DNA of 64,000 nt from Nothophaeocryptopus gaeumannii (Eukaryota; Ascomycota; Dothideomycetes; Mycosphaerellales; Mycosphaerellaceae), in NCBI GenBank assembly GCA_031771865.1, contig JASISA010000010.1, positions 2,170,001-2,234,000 of the forward strand, read 5' to 3'. A model generated the notes under the pieces. It saw only the letters and a program-made list of their open reading frames with translations, was not told the origin of the DNA and searched no databases. Below are positions 34,734 to 46,660 of the stretch, piece by piece; position 1 is the first letter of the stretch; each line of letters begins with the position of its first letter. Position numbers and translations under genes: made by a program.

Positions 34734-36068
34734 TCAATACCGCATGAGTTGCCCATTCCTCCCACGAGCCATCCAGACTTTGTGCTCTCCTGGTCTTCTT
34801 GGATAGTTCAACCCTTTATGGTAAGTGCGCGGGGCGTCCTCATCTTCCTCGGAGTCTTCTTCATCGGGATCATGATCAGAGGAATCACTTGGATGCCCGT
34901 TATCGTCTTCATCGTCCCCTTCCCGTAAAGACGATGAGCTGATATCGCTTGGATCCTCATCTTCATCCTCGTCGTCGTCGTCTGCTTCATCGACCTCTAG
35001 TGGAGAATCTCGCTTTCTCGGTTCACTCATCCGAGGATATCTGTCCACGATCGTGGTAATCATCTCGCCGTGACAGTTCTTGAACTCAGTTCTTCCCTCG
35101 TTCAGTACGACTGCTCCTTTCGACACCCGCATTCGAGGGGGATTGTTTGAAGGAGCTGCTGGAGAGCTCGACTCGTTCGCAGTGGGGAAATAATCGACCA
35201 CCGCCTTCGCTGCCACATTCTCTCTTTCCTGTCTTGATTTCAGTGGGAACAAGTCCCCAAACGCGGCAGGCGAGACCTCTTCGCAGGGTACAGGCTCACG
35301 CGCCGCCCTCTTTTTCCTCTCCTTCCTCTCCTTCCTCCTCCTCTCCCTCTCCTTCCTTCTCCACTCTCTCTCCTTACACTCCGCCTCCCTCTTCCTCTTC
35401 TCTCCCAGCTCGACATCCGCTTTCGCCTTCCGAAGGTACTCCTCCTTTTCCTTCGCATATTTGGCTCTCCACCAAGCAGGAGGCTCCCTTAGGGGACGCG
35501 GTGCAACCTTGAGGGCATGATGTCTCCTCTCGGGATCTTGAGCGCGTTTTTGTGCGACACCCTCTTCGAGATCGGGTTGGGAGAGGCCTTCCATTTTAGC
35601 CTTTGGATGGGGGCCGCCGTCATCGTGGTCCACTCCTTTTTCCGATGCGATGATTTGATCATTGTGGGAACCGGCTGGGGCAGGAGTAGGCATGGTTCTT
35701 GATCTTGGTTCGGACATGGTGCGGATGGCTCTCGAGTGTAAAGTGTTTTTGAGGGCCGGGTCTTGCTCTTCAGGGTCGTAGTCCTGTGTGTTCGGAGGCA
35801 TCTGTATTCCTGGGTAGTGAGGTAGTGTAGTAGTGTGGTTCTCAATGTTCTGTAGCTGTGGCAGGAGTCTGCAATTTTCAGGCGGTATGCGAATTGGAAA
35901 GAGAAGGATGAGAGAGGTCTCACGGAGCAAGGTACTTCTTCGAATACTGTCCTCAACATCCATCAAGCTTTTCATTTTCTCGATATTGGGAATCCGGGTC
36001 GTGCGGTGGTTGTCCTCAAACGGAGTGTCGATGAGCGAATGTAATTGGGCCTTGGCGCTGAGGAGCAT
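34734..36068 (-). CDS. hypothetical disordered, highly charged protein
   Basis: An open frame of 444 codons from ATG 36068 shows strong composition bias rather than a fold. There is a Lys/Arg/Glu coil in the middle (WRRKERERRRKERKERKK) and a long Asp/Glu/Ser run near the end. A closing motif YPRRPGEHKVWMARGRNGQL may be a short conserved region. The N-terminal 90 residues look less coding, and the true start may be the inner Met of IQMPPNTQDYDPEE (about 35800), possibly with an upstream intron. The basic and acidic blocks suggest a nuclear or nucleic-acid-related role, which is inference. Confidence 0.6.
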   Translation of the reverse strand: MLLSAKAQLHSLIDTPFEDNHRTTRIPNIEKMKSLMDVEDSIRRSTLLRETSLILLFPIRIPPENCRLLPQLQNIENHTTTLPHYPGIQMPPNTQDYDPEEQDPALKNTLHSRAIRTMSEPRSRTMPTPAPAGSHNDQIIASEKGVDHDDGGPHPKAKMEGLSQPDLEEGVAQKRAQDPERRHHALKVAPRPLREPPAWWRAKYAKEKEEYLRKAKADVELGEKRKREAECKEREWRRKERERRRKERKERKKRAAREPVPCEEVSPAAFGDLFPLKSRQERENVAAKAVVDYFPTANESSSPAAPSNNPPRMRVSKGAVVLNEGRTEFKNCHGEMITTIVDRYPRMSEPRKRDSPLEVDEADDDDEDEDEDPSDISSSSLREGDDEDDNGHPSDSSDHDPDEEDSEEDEDAPRTYHKGLNYPRRPGEHKVWMARGRNGQLMRY

Positions 36069-36482
36069 GAGTATAGCATGTTGTCCTCGCTCTAAGCCGC
36101 GTTGAGAAACAAGCTTGTGAATCTGGGAGTAGTGAAAACACGCGACCAGTCAGCGGATTTCACATGGTAAGCCGAAAATGTCTGCCTCAGGTAGGAACGC
36201 GAACTGGGTCAGGAACAAAGGGAGATCTTCCCCAAGCGTATCTGTATTGTGCAACGCCCGTTGCGATGCTCTTAACGCTGATAGAGTCAGTGTCAAGATT
36301 CCAAAAGCGAGTCCTGGCCTACCTATCCGTCGCTTGCCCAATGTTCTATGCCAACTCCACCTTCTTTAGTCCCCTTCTTTAGTCCCCTTCTTCAATGCAC
36401 CCAAACAGTCCAGCCTCCCATGTCATCTCTGCATGCGTCGCAGTCGTATCGGCATTTCTCATCATCGTAGCATTTGATCTGC

Positions 36483-37617
36483 TCAAGCGCCATTTTTAGC
36501 GCCGCCCACCGCATCACTGCCACCGTGCGTGTTCATTCGGGCCGTGAATTGCTCCCGCATGACCTCGTATAAGAACATAAATTGACTCTCGCCTTGCACC
36601 ATCATCATTCGTTGCTGTCGAAGCTGATCGACAGTCTCCGCTATCGGGTCCTGCGCTGGCGGAAGATTGTCGAGTTGGCCTGAGTGTAACAGGCTGAGGA
36701 GGTAGTCAAGCGCGATGAAGGTACCAGATCGGCCGACGCCCGCAGAGCAGTGGATGATTCGAGGATTGTCCTGGTCGGAGGATGCGAGGTCATTGGCGAA
36801 GGAAGAACCGTTGGTCTGCGTCGCGGTATTTTCCGAGGCAGGTCGGTTGAGCGAGGCAGAGAGCCGTACAAGCTCAACGAGTGCGGCTCGGTCATCGCCT
36901 TCAGGGACCAAGAAGTCGGGCCAGCCGGAGAAAAGTAAGTGTACAATTTCCTTCTCTTCACTTTTCGCGTCGTCCGCTTTGGTCTGCAGCCGCAGCTCTC
37001 GAATCTGACTTCGTGTCTTGTGGTCATCCTCCACACTCATCAGCTCCACCTCCCCCTTGAACCCATCGTTGAAGTCCATATCCGGCTGAATGATTAATGG
37101 ACTCTCCTCTTCAGTCAGAGGATAGTATTGGAAGCACTTCTCCTTTCCAGCCTCATGCGTCTGTGTCAACATGACCACCACAGCTGGACTTCTCAACTCG
37201 GATGCCACCATGCGATAGAAATGGTTCACGCTCGAGTCCTTCGGCCCTTGAGTCGCAATGTACCTTCTCTTTCCCAGCACAATCGGCGAGGCGTTGATGT
37301 AGTCACTCACGCCATCTGCCGCCTTCAGCTTGATGCGGTTCTGCGCATATGGCTCGACGTTCATGTATCGATTTCGGACACTTGCCTGAGGATCGCTAGG
37401 GCGCGCCCATTGTGAGGGAGGGTCGGTTGGGTTCGCAGGCTGCTGCGTGCCTAGGAGTAGCCGGTTTCGCTGCTGCCATTCGAGATCGACGAACTTGTGA
37501 TGGAGTTCTAGAAACTCTTTAGTATCAGGTGCCTTTCACAGAATGATGTATGATGTATATACCTTGCTTGGTCTGTCTGAGAAACGCGGGTAGCGTTGGG
37601 GTTGCAGCTGCCGCCAT
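36483..37617 (-). CDS. classical protein tyrosine phosphatase
   Basis: Two exons (37617-37563 and 37516-36483; 46-bp intron) encode 362 aa. All PTP landmarks are present in order: the N-terminal NRYMNVEPYAQNRIKLK, DYINASPIVLGKRRYIATQGP (substrate Tyr-recognition part), the WPD loop (FSGWPDF), the signature HCSAGVGRSGTF with nucleophilic Cys and the P-loop Arg, and the Q loop (QRMMMVQGESQFMFLYE). It should dephosphorylate phosphotyrosine. Length is close to small fungal PTPs of the Pyp/Ptp1 type. No regulatory domain outside the catalytic unit. Intact. Confidence 0.93.
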
Positions 37618-38516
37618 GTGGTGGGTAGTCGCAGTATTCGTGCTGCATGCGGCAGCCGTTTCGGCGCCAATACTGCGTCTCTTCCACTTGGTGTGCGCCG
37701 AGGCGATTAAGGAGCGTGGGTGAAGGACTTGAGAAGCTCTGCGGGAAGCCGTTGCTGCGACGGTGTCAAGGTGAAGTCTGGGCTTCCGAGATGGAGCGGT
37801 ATGGGTGTGAGGATCTATGGTACAGGTGACTTGGGTGTCTCTGGAGGATTCGATTCCTTGCTGTTCTCGGGTGGACTCTGGCTAAGTAGATACCTGGGTG
37901 GATGTCACTGTCGTTGATGATGTCGTCGATGGTCTCTTTCCAAGAAGCGAACAAGAAGTGGAAGTGCTACTGTACAGTTACGGAAGTGAAGGGAAGGCGG
38001 ACTGGACGGTGGGAGTGAAGAGAGGAAGTGAGCTACCTCGGAATAGGACGCAGAGGCTGGTGGCAGAGCCTGAAAGTGAGGTGAGGCCGAAACAGATTGA
38101 TCTCTGGTGCACCACTGTCTGCACTGTCCGCACCGTCACCTTCCCTGCCCAAACCTTCGACACCCTCATGAGGTGAAGCCAGCGAATCATCTCAGTCATC
38201 ATCCAGTGTTTCACTCTGAAACACAAAGTCTGCCGCCACATATGCAGAGCCGAGCGCCTGGGAAGACCCTTTCTTTTAGCAGACACAGACTCGGCCACCA
38301 CCCAAGCGACCCAAGCTCATTCTTACTCCGGCCAGATCGGCACGGCGACATCACTGCGCGCATATTTTCCGCCCCATCCACGACATGCGGCTTTGTCTGC
38401 TATTTCTGACTTTTGCAACCGCATGAATACGTATGTTTCCGCACCTGCTCCGACTGCCGGCAGGCGACATACATCACCTTAGCGTTCACACACAACTGCT
38501 AGAGCACCGCAGACGT
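37618..38516. other. intergenic
   Basis: No supported gene in about 900 bp; only short ORFs without motifs. Confidence 0.4.
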
Positions 38517-38789
38517 CTAGGGCAACACGTTGAATACCATCTGCTGTGCCACCGTGACGTCGAGCTCGGCGTTGGTCCAACACCATCCGAACTGCCGAAC
38601 GAGTTTGCCAGAGCTGAAGCAAGCATCTTCCACGCATCTTCCATGCGCGCCATTGAGAACGGGTATCCTCGGCTTGATTGACATTGTCACCAAACCTCTG
38701 CAAGCCATCCCAGAGATGAACGCGTAGTCTGGAAGCACGACACGAGCCATTTCTGGGTTGTATTCGAAGAACAGGTACTTTGCAACCAT
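38517..38789 (-). CDS. hypothetical 90-aa ORF
   Basis: A 90-codon frame from ATG 38789 has coding-like composition (MVAKYLFFEYNPEMARVVLP) and several Cys but no known domain. Its start is only 17 bp from that of the divergent gene at 38807, which argues against both being independent genes. It could be the end of a larger or decayed gene. Confidence 0.3.
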   Translation of the reverse strand: MVAKYLFFEYNPEMARVVLPDYAFISGMACRGLVTMSIKPRIPVLNGAHGRCVEDACFSSGKLVRQFGWCWTNAELDVTVAQQMVFNVLP

Positions 38790-38806
38790 CGAATTGAGAA
38801 ACCATC

Positions 38807-39322
38807 ATGGTAGGCGGACCGTGGCTCCGAGTGCTAGAAGCGTACCTCGTACAAGCGCTTCTGCGCACGCCGGCATTTCATCGATTAGTTGAGAAGACTG
38901 CAAGAGGAGTACATCGGATTAGACATGGCATACCGCTGGATGAGATGGGTGGGACGAAGTTGGATGACCCGGGAAAGACTCCCTTTGCGAGGCATTTCTT
39001 GGACGAGCTGAAGACGCAGATCGGGCAAGCGGAACAGCAAGAGGCGAATGGTGCGGTCAGAACACAAGGCGCGAAGGATAACAGTGTCAATGCGAGAAGA
39101 GCTACAGAAGACGAGGTCAAGAATGCGGACGCGATATGGCGTGACATGCAGAAGAAGGCGCAAGAAGCGCCGAAGAAGACCGCAGTGGAGGCAGAGGAAA
39201 ATGCGGACGGTGCATGGCAGAACATGCAGCGTAACAGCAGCCAGGCTCCTAACAGGGGTTTCATGGGCGAGTATTTGGATGCACTGAGAGATCAGGCCGG
39301 GAATAAGAAAAATGGGAGATGA
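38807..39322 (+). CDS. conserved small fungal protein of unknown function
   Basis: A 171-aa intronless frame. The N-terminal 60 residues are hydrophobic then basic (LRVLEAYLVQALLRTPAFHR, then VHRIRHGIPLDEMGGT). The Arg-His-Gly-[IV]-Pro...Met-Gly-Gly-Thr pattern recurs in small, possibly mitochondrial, ascomycete proteins as I remember them, with no assigned role. The rest is a Gln/Glu/Ala/Lys helix with two similar segments (NADAIWRDMQKKAQEAP and NADGAWQNMQRNSSQAP), a probable internal duplication. Fairly sure it is a real gene; function unknown. Confidence 0.65.
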   Translation: MVGGPWLRVLEAYLVQALLRTPAFHRLVEKTARGVHRIRHGIPLDEMGGTKLDDPGKTPFARHFLDELKTQIGQAEQQEANGAVRTQGAKDNSVNARRATEDEVKNADAIWRDMQKKAQEAPKKTAVEAEENADGAWQNMQRNSSQAPNRGFMGEYLDALRDQAGNKKNGR

Positions 39323-39929
39323 AGCGGAGGAGCTCAAGCTGGCAAATTACGACGAGGTCGACGGAATTCGACAAGTGAAGGGTGCCCGTTGGCGCGTAGA
39401 CCTCAGAGAACTACCAACGGGCTTCACGCCGGCGATGCCGGATGGTACGTCTGATAGCTTTTCGTCCGAGGCCACGGTCTCTCGATTCGAAGCGAAGCAT
39501 TGAGGCAGGAGTTCGCTTTGCCCGCCGTTGCTTGTGCGATCAAAGCAGAGCTTGCTGTTTCGTCGCTCGTGAAGACATGCAATCCATGTCAGTACTCGTC
39601 TTGACGATGTGGGAAAGCGAACTCTAAGATAACGACATCATGAGTGCTAAGACAGCCATAGAGGTGATTTGGCGGGTATTGAAGGGCTCAAGCCCCGGCG
39701 TGAAGGCGAGAGTTAAAGCATCAGTTTTCCTTACCGTCCAACCACCTGAGCGGAACAAGGACCCGCAAAGTAGATAGTGATGACGGAGTGCCGGAAGATT
39801 TGGCTACAACGAGGAACACACAATTCTCTCACCTGACAGTCTGCCATAGCGCAGAGCCTGCACTGCTTCAATTCTCACGTTCCTTCCTTACTTTCACATG
39901 CGCGCCAAGGTGCACTAGCCTCATGCGCG
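39323..39929. other. intergenic
   Basis: About 600 bp without a supported gene; 3' flank of one gene and 5' flank of the next. Confidence 0.4.
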
Positions 39930-41339
39930 ATGACCCTGGAATTGCGCTTGCCGTTTGAAGGCCAACATCTCAATTCTGATCTCAGCACGGCTGCAACACA
40001 GCGCGACAACAACATCATCAGCGCCTCCGCGACAATGGCGCCAAACCACACTGCGACGGCGGAAGCCGGAGCGCATGAGCAACACTGGCCGGAGGGCGGG
40101 AACGCGCTCGTTTCCACTCATCAGTGGCGTCTCACTTCATCCGACTGCATATCAACTCACGTCCATGATCGGTCGGTGGTCCCATCAGCCTTGAAAAAGC
40201 CATCAGCAGAAGCAGACAACTTCATCAATTCTGCTTCAAGCATGCCTGCTGCAACCACTTGCGACAGCGGACCACCGAACGTTGAGCTTGAGAGGAGTTT
40301 CCAGAAGATCAAGTTGGATGAGGAAGAAGAGCTGAAGCCAATCGACCTCACACGCTCGCACAGCCCTACACCATCCAACGCAATGGATTTGCATGAGCAT
40401 ACCGCTGAGCCTGGAGCTACAACGACACTCACTATATGTTCGGAAGTTATCTCTGCTGGTGGCAACGAATCAGGCCAAGCTGCATTCACGAACAGTATCA
40501 CAAGCGTCGAAGCCACTGAAGCTGAGAAGTCACAGGGCTTCATGCGCCTACCGCCTGAGATCCGCGTCAAGATATACGAGCTGGTGCTTTTGCCGGAGCC
40601 GACGAAGAGAATCGAATGTACTCAGGTCTCCAGTGCTTACATCGGGCCAGCTTGCGAGAAATTGCTTGCAAACACCTGCAAGCCGAAGATGACCAGCATC
40701 CGCACCTGCTCTTCTCACAGACTACTCCAGTCTGGAAAGGGTGTCCCTCTTCTAAGCACATGCCGGACAATCTTCCACGAGGCCGCCGCAGTCCTCTACG
40801 AGAATTCTCAGCTGGTGTATAACGCAAAAACCGACCCTGAGCCCAAGACAATTCTCGATTCCATCCTCAAGTTCGTCCCCGAGTATGGCTTACGACGCAT
40901 CAAGCGCTTCAAGCTCGTCCTCTGGATTGATCCGCCATGGCGTATTCATGATGCCACGGTACATAGCTTTCAGCCCCTCTGGTGCGGACATGTTTTGGAG
41001 TGCCAGAACATCGGAAAATTAATTTTGCCCAGTCTTAAAGTCTTGAATATCCACCTTGACATCGACTTGATCGAGCCACCAACGCTCATTCCTGCATATT
41101 TCGAGCATTTACATCACCTTGCGGCAGACGTGACCTTTGTGATCGACGTGCACATCATGCGTGCTTCTACAGACGACGAGGATGAAGGATGGTCCGAGGT
41201 TATCTCTTCTCGTCCTAACGACGAGGAGCTGGCAAAGAAGTTTCAGACAGAGGCAGAGGAGATCCGAGCAGAGTTCATCCGAGGCTTGAGCGATTTGTTT
41301 GAGGAGAATGGGAAGACATTGAGGGTACAGGAAGCATGA
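39930..41339 (+). CDS. 2EXR-domain protein
   Basis: One exon of 469 codons. A disordered N-terminal half of about 200 residues precedes the 2EXR start FMRLPPEIRVKIYELVLLP. The second conserved block is GVPLLSTCRTIFHEAAAVLY with ENSQLVYN. The remainder is typical of the family's alpha/beta tail. Function of the family is unknown. Unlike its relatives at 27986-28816 and 55844-57043 it has no premature stop; the Arg in LPPEIR is intact. An inner ATG at 40035 (MAPNHTATAE) is an alternative start. Confidence 0.8.
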   Translation: MTLELRLPFEGQHLNSDLSTAATQRDNNIISASATMAPNHTATAEAGAHEQHWPEGGNALVSTHQWRLTSSDCISTHVHDRSVVPSALKKPSAEADNFINSASSMPAATTCDSGPPNVELERSFQKIKLDEEEELKPIDLTRSHSPTPSNAMDLHEHTAEPGATTTLTICSEVISAGGNESGQAAFTNSITSVEATEAEKSQGFMRLPPEIRVKIYELVLLPEPTKRIECTQVSSAYIGPACEKLLANTCKPKMTSIRTCSSHRLLQSGKGVPLLSTCRTIFHEAAAVLYENSQLVYNAKTDPEPKTILDSILKFVPEYGLRRIKRFKLVLWIDPPWRIHDATVHSFQPLWCGHVLECQNIGKLILPSLKVLNIHLDIDLIEPPTLIPAYFEHLHHLAADVTFVIDVHIMRASTDDEDEGWSEVISSRPNDEELAKKFQTEAEEIRAEFIRGLSDLFEENGKTLRVQEA

Positions 41340-41763
41340 ACGTCAGCTGCAAGGCCGAGCATGCGGTGTCGTCGGAGGTCACACGACAAGAAGAGGGCTT
41401 AAATGGTTTGATTTGGAGATATTCCTTTCAGGATGGATTGGTGAGATGAAGCAAGATAAGATATACGACAAAGGCATCGGTCGTGATATGGAAGGATGAG
41501 CAGACTGTGAGGTGAAGAAGTTTACTGAGCATCGAGCTCTGCTTTTGTCCCCAAAAAGAAAGTCGCGGGAACCTTATAAGCAGTTTGACTCTTTCGGCGG
41601 GACTGGATCTTGCAAACGATGCCAAGCAGGGGTCACGGCCTGTATAATAGGACATGCAATAGGACAAACACGTTTTGAAAGTGCAAGATCTTCAAGTCGA
41701 CGCTTTCAAGATGCCACCTTTTTGTGCAATTTAAACGCTGGGGGATGCTTTCGGACCAATTCT

Positions 41764-43338
41764 TCAAGCCTCATCCTCCGCAACAGGCTCTTTCACAGGT
41801 GAGTTATGCGTGAAGAACACGAAACTCGATATCGACACAAGAACGCACACAGTAGCTAGCAGCCTCGGTCAGTCTCCGGTCTCCATCCTCACGTTGTTGT
41901 CCTTGACTTACCAAGCGCACAAGTCGTCCAATAAAACCCCACCCCATCAGCCAAATACCCACAAACCAACGGTCCCAGCATCAACCCGACAGCAAAACTC
42001 ATCTCAGTCAAAGAGAACGTCCGTGAACTTCCACCGCCTGGCCCGAAGACATTGGGATTTTCTCGTTTGAGTTCGTGCATGATGGTAGTCAATTGAAACG
42101 TCCCCGCGCCCCTCACCAAGGAATTGACGATACCAATCCCAATTATGGAGGTGACGAAAACCACTTCTCCTCGTGTCCCCGAGCCAACACCTAAGAAGTT
42201 GTCCCGTCCAGGAACACCGGCTAACCACATCAACGGCGCGGTTAACAACCACCCGACCGTCGTTGGCCATTTCAGTCCGATGCGATCCCGAAGCCAGCCT
42301 ACGAAGGGGGAGAGACACATGGCGGGGATTTGGAGGCCGAGGAATATGGAGCCTATGGGGGCGGATTTCCAACCGAATGTATCCCGCAGGTGGATTGGTA
42401 AGGTGGTGTCGAAACCGGATATGAGCATTGAGAAAGCACTCACGTTGAGGAGGGCGGCGTAGGTGGAGCCGTGGGAGAGCATTGTGTAGTAGAAGTTTGC
42501 CGCTGGCTGCTCTTCGATTTCTTCGGGTTTCTTGGCTGTCGTGCTGGTACCGTTGCTTTCATTTTCGGAAAGCAAGGGTGAGGTTTCGTTTTGCGTTCGC
42601 TGTTCGTCCCTGGCCTCTGCAGCTTTTGATGGGGCGGGCTCTTCGTACATAGCCAATCGGGCAACAAAGTCAATGGCTAGGAGGACGAGAGGGACAGACC
42701 AAGCAGCCCAGTAGCCTAGCCATTGTAGCATAGCACCAGCAATCGCGGGACCTGTGATGACTCCGGCGGTAATGAACGACCCAGCATAGCCCAACACTTT
42801 ACCCAAGTGTTTAGACCCGGCGGCATCAGTCAACATGGCAAACCCGACAATCCAGGCTCCTGTTCCAGAGACTCCTTGAAGGATACGGCCAGCGTAGACG
42901 AGCCATAGTGATGGCGTGAAGGCAACCAACAGCGTTCCGATGAGACATCCGAGCAAGGAGATGAGAAGAGGGATTTTGCGGCTAGTCGTCCTGTCTGCGA
43001 AGTGGCCGATGATGGGTGCTGCTGGGACCGAGATCAGGCCTAGGATGAAGAGAAGTTCTGTCGTTATTCGTTGGGTTTGTGATGTGTCCAGGTGAAGACG
43101 CTGTTCGATCATATATGGTAGGATCGGGACCTGGGAATGCGGTCAGCATATAGCATAAGCAGTATATTGCTTCCATTTCTCTTTGACTTACTACGAAGCC
43201 ATAGAGAAAGTTTTCTGAGTCCGAATCAGCATCTCACTTCACTCTTCACAGCGGTGAATACATACCTGTGAACAACCCCAACGTAGCCGTAAACAGCAAT
43301 AACGCCTTCGAAGTCCGCCACGCACTCACTTTCGCCAT
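41764..43338 (-). CDS. MFS transporter, DHA1/VMAT-like
   Basis: Four exons (43338-43266, 43214-43192, 43130-41912, 41855-41764) give 468 aa. They hold the usual two halves of six membrane segments, with a hydrophilic central loop rich in Glu, Ser and Asn (SPLLSENESNGTS). The motif-A-like loop IIGHFADRTTSRKIPL follows helix 2, and LQGVSGTGAWIVGFAMLTDA is the helix 4-5 motif of the drug/H+ antiporter DHA1 group. Mini-exon 2 (23 bp, ENFLYGFV) is typical of this fungal subfamily. It should export small molecules through the plasma or vacuolar membrane; the substrate is unknown. All junctions are GT-AG and the frame is intact. Confidence 0.88.
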
Positions 43339-44965
43339 ATTGCCTGCAAGTCTGAAGAAGCCAAGAACAGCGGCTTGAACGAAGCTTTGCCGGAGATGCG
43401 GGGTTGAGGTGAAGTTTGAAAAGAGTAAGATAGGAAGTTGAGATGCTGACTCAATGCCCGCCTCGCGTGATAGGCAAAAATGCAGTTGAGGTCGTCCCAC
43501 TCACATCAGCTCTTACGCCCTACGGCCCGCTGTTGCGTGCAGCGGGCAACTACCGGGCCGGGTGTGGGTAGCATTGGATTCATTCAGAAAGGGCTCATCA
43601 TGTCGACCGATAGATTGATACTGCGCGTGGAAGGATGCTCTGTTCACCTCCCGGGCGAACGACCGTCTCAATTTTTGAGCAGAATGGAGGCTGTATCCTG
43701 GACCTGCTGTTTTGAGCCCATGGCATGGACCTCGGTAGAATCCCGAAAAGGCGATATGTTCGAGGAATGATTCTGATTCAATGGAAGAGCCCACACGCGG
43801 TGGTAGAACGTCGCCTCGGGTTGGTCTGGACGAAGATATGCGCCGTGCAGTATGCACTAGGTGGTCTTGAGGAGAGAGAAGGAAATGGAATGCACAAGGG
43901 TCCCAGATTAGAGTTTGATACTGGATTCTCAACGGCAGGTCTGGCGAAGGCTTGGCAGCATGACGATGGAAGAGATCCTGCTATGGCAGTTTGACAACAC
44001 CACGCGCACACACGTTTCAACCTTTCGCGAGGCCATCTGACACTTCGACCGCAGGATGCACGGTAAGCGAGCACGACAACTACCGAAGACTGCCATTTCG
44101 ATGGATATGGCGATTGCACTACCCCTCGATCGACAAAGCTGGACGCTGAGGCTGCGCCCAAGTGATGCCTACGCAACGACCGCGCGAATCAACCTCATGC
44201 GCCGAAAGATTCGAAGATGTTACTGGAAGCCAGCAGCAGCTGTTTCGCCGCCTTGTGAGCGAGATACACTACTGGGGACGCTTGGCGTGAGGTGGGACAG
44301 GAGCACAAGAGCAAAGACATCGAACCGCCGACGTCAGTTTTCATGAGTGACACCAGCCAGCAGCAGACAGGCTCGCACTCGTCCGGAGTGGTGTGGCGGC
44401 CCTGGGTCCTAGAGCGTGGCTGCCTCTTTTGATCTGCCTCGGTCCCAATATTAGCAATATGTGATCGTATCCCAGGCGCTTCTCGGCCTGCACAGTAGGA
44501 ACATGATCTGGTGCCTCCTTGATCCGTATCGTTCATCGCTCACATTGGATCGTATGTCGCTGCCTTGCTAGGAGGAAAATCTAAGGAATACTGATGCCTG
44601 ACTGCCTTGCCAACAAGAGACAATTCAGCGGAGATTTTAGCAGCTACCCCAGCCCTACGATAGGCTCAATCGTACAAGAACCCAGAGATCGTCAAGGGAA
44701 GCTGCCGTTTGTGGGGTTCGCAACACTCTTTTGTCAAATAAACCTCTCGGCTTGTTGCTAGTCTCCATGCTACCGCGCGCCGAATTCGATAACGATAGGT
44801 GGTGGGCTGTGGTGCCGGTCGTTTAAACTCCATCTTCACGTGCGATGCCGAGGAGCGGGCTCTAGAATCTACCAGGTGGCGAACCTCGAACTGTCAACTT
44901 TCATATATCCTCATGTCATCTTCGAATTCAGAACAAATTGATTGTCAACACCACGATCGAACAAG
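43339..44965. other. long intergenic region
   Basis: About 1.6 kb between divergently transcribed genes. I found no frame with a recognisable motif, no repeat and no RIP signature. It may hold promoters for both neighbours. Confidence 0.45.
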
Positions 44966-46021
44966 ATGGTTAACATGGCGACAGACAGACGGCCCAAGGA
45001 CTCCATGAAGTCCACCTGGCGCAACGACAAGGCGCAGTGGGGTAGAGCCCACTACTTCTTGAACTTCCTTGATGCCTTCCACACCACTCCTGGGCAGGAA
45101 GTTCCAGTTCACGCAAAGACGGATAAGATGCCTTACATGAACGAGTGGTCATGCCATCTCTATATTCTCGCCCACGCCGCCTGGCCGATGCTGTTGCAGT
45201 CAGCCTTCATCTGGTACACAGGACGGGACATGCACCCGATCGGTGCCTTCCTATTATATACCCTCTCGATGCAGATCAACTCCATTCACCAGCTCAAGGT
45301 CCTTCGACGACTGGGATATCGATATGGGTACCTCGATGGTGACAAGCACGCAAGAGACGAAGTTCCTGACGTTGGCGTCGAGAAGACCCTCCGGTCCCTC
45401 GAGTTGACAACATCAATCCGACCGATGATCGCCATCTTCTTCGCCTACCGTCGCTCGTACACCAGCACACTGCAGTTGAGCTGGTGGCTTCCGATCGAGC
45501 TGGGTCTCTACGGCATCGTCCTGGATGGCTTCTTCTACCTCTACCACCGTTCCTGCCACGAGTGGGACGGTCTGTGGCAATACCACCGCACTCATCACTT
45601 GACGAAGCACCCGAACCCTCTCCTCTCCTCGTACGCCGATCACGAGCAGGAATTCATCGAGATTGCGCTGGTGCCGTTCCTGACCTGGGCTACCCTCAAG
45701 TACGTCTTTCAGCTTCCGATGGGCTTCCACGACTGGTGGGTTTGCCACGAGTACATCATCTTTGCCGAAGCCTTCGGACATAGCGGTCTGCGCATCTACT
45801 CGACCACACCCGGCACCGCTTCCTGGCTGTTAAAGATGTTCGACTGCGAGCTGGCGATTGAGGATCACGACCTGCACCACCGTAAGGGATGGAGGAAGAG
45901 CTCGAACTATGGCAAGCAGACTCGTCTGTGGGATCGCATTTTTGGGACTTCGGGAACGAGGATTGAGGCGGTGCAAGAGAACATTGATTATACTCAGTCG
46001 TTCAACTTTCCGCTGATCTAA
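44966..46021 (+). CDS. fatty acid hydroxylase/sterol desaturase family protein
   Basis: A single-exon 351-aa frame from ATG 44966. Membrane segments (LYILAHAAWPMLLQSAFIW, IGAFLLYTLSMQINSI) precede the di-iron His boxes HRSCH, HRTHH and HDLHHRKGW, with HEQEF between, the layout of the fatty acid hydroxylase superfamily. Such ER enzymes use oxygen and electrons to hydroxylate or desaturate lipids or sterols. The family is broad and the substrate cannot be read from sequence. No cytochrome b5 fusion. All His residues are present. A start at 44942 would need a non-ATG codon. Confidence 0.9.
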   Translation: MVNMATDRRPKDSMKSTWRNDKAQWGRAHYFLNFLDAFHTTPGQEVPVHAKTDKMPYMNEWSCHLYILAHAAWPMLLQSAFIWYTGRDMHPIGAFLLYTLSMQINSIHQLKVLRRLGYRYGYLDGDKHARDEVPDVGVEKTLRSLELTTSIRPMIAIFFAYRRSYTSTLQLSWWLPIELGLYGIVLDGFFYLYHRSCHEWDGLWQYHRTHHLTKHPNPLLSSYADHEQEFIEIALVPFLTWATLKYVFQLPMGFHDWWVCHEYIIFAEAFGHSGLRIYSTTPGTASWLLKMFDCELAIEDHDLHHRKGWRKSSNYGKQTRLWDRIFGTSGTRIEAVQENIDYTQSFNFPLI

Positions 46022-46660
46022 AATTTGTCAGTCGGGATGGCAAGGCGCACAGACTAATATGGGGGGGGGAACGAGGGAATGGAACATGTGATAGAAAGAT
46101 CCGATGATACCCATCTGCGAAGATAAAACGTATAATAGCGAAGTGTCAGAGAAATAACATATACAAGACATATCAACTCTCCAGCCTTCAAACCATTATT
46201 GGCATCTATGTCTGCGAGACATTCCTTCATACCAGACTGACTGCAAGGTAATGTATCTCTAATGCGGTGTCGCATCCTGATGCAACGAATCTCATGTGGA
46301 CCGTGAGTATCAAAAGAAGATTCTGCAGATGCACAAATCGAGCCACAAGTCTAGCAAATCGCATGAACCGACACTCATAAGATGAAGACGGGGTCACATG
46401 AAAAGAGTTCCTTTCGGCGCTCTCGTACCATTTCCACGTGCCCCAGGTGTAGCAATAACCTGGAGCCGCTGGGTCACACGCTCATCGGCGCATCACCCCC
46501 GGGTCAGCTGCCAGAGTCTCCGAAACCGGCTTCCACACCTTCCCTTCTTACGCCGAAAGATCTTATCTGATCTGATGTGAGTGAATCCATCCTACGCAGC
46601 AGCAACAACCAAACACTCCCAATTCTGCCCGTGAACTGGGGAACTTGCCCCTCGTTTGAC
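46022..46660. other. intergenic
   Basis: About 640 bp with no supported gene; a short G run lies at about 46061-46069. Confidence 0.4.

Noticed and set aside
37720..37917. GGATTCGATTCC as a tRNA B box near 37845
   Set aside because: No matching A box, acceptor stem or anticodon arm upstream.
43480..44540. Several 90-140 codon ORFs between the MFS and hydroxylase genes
   Set aside because: They overlap on both strands, show no motifs, and their composition is not coding-like.
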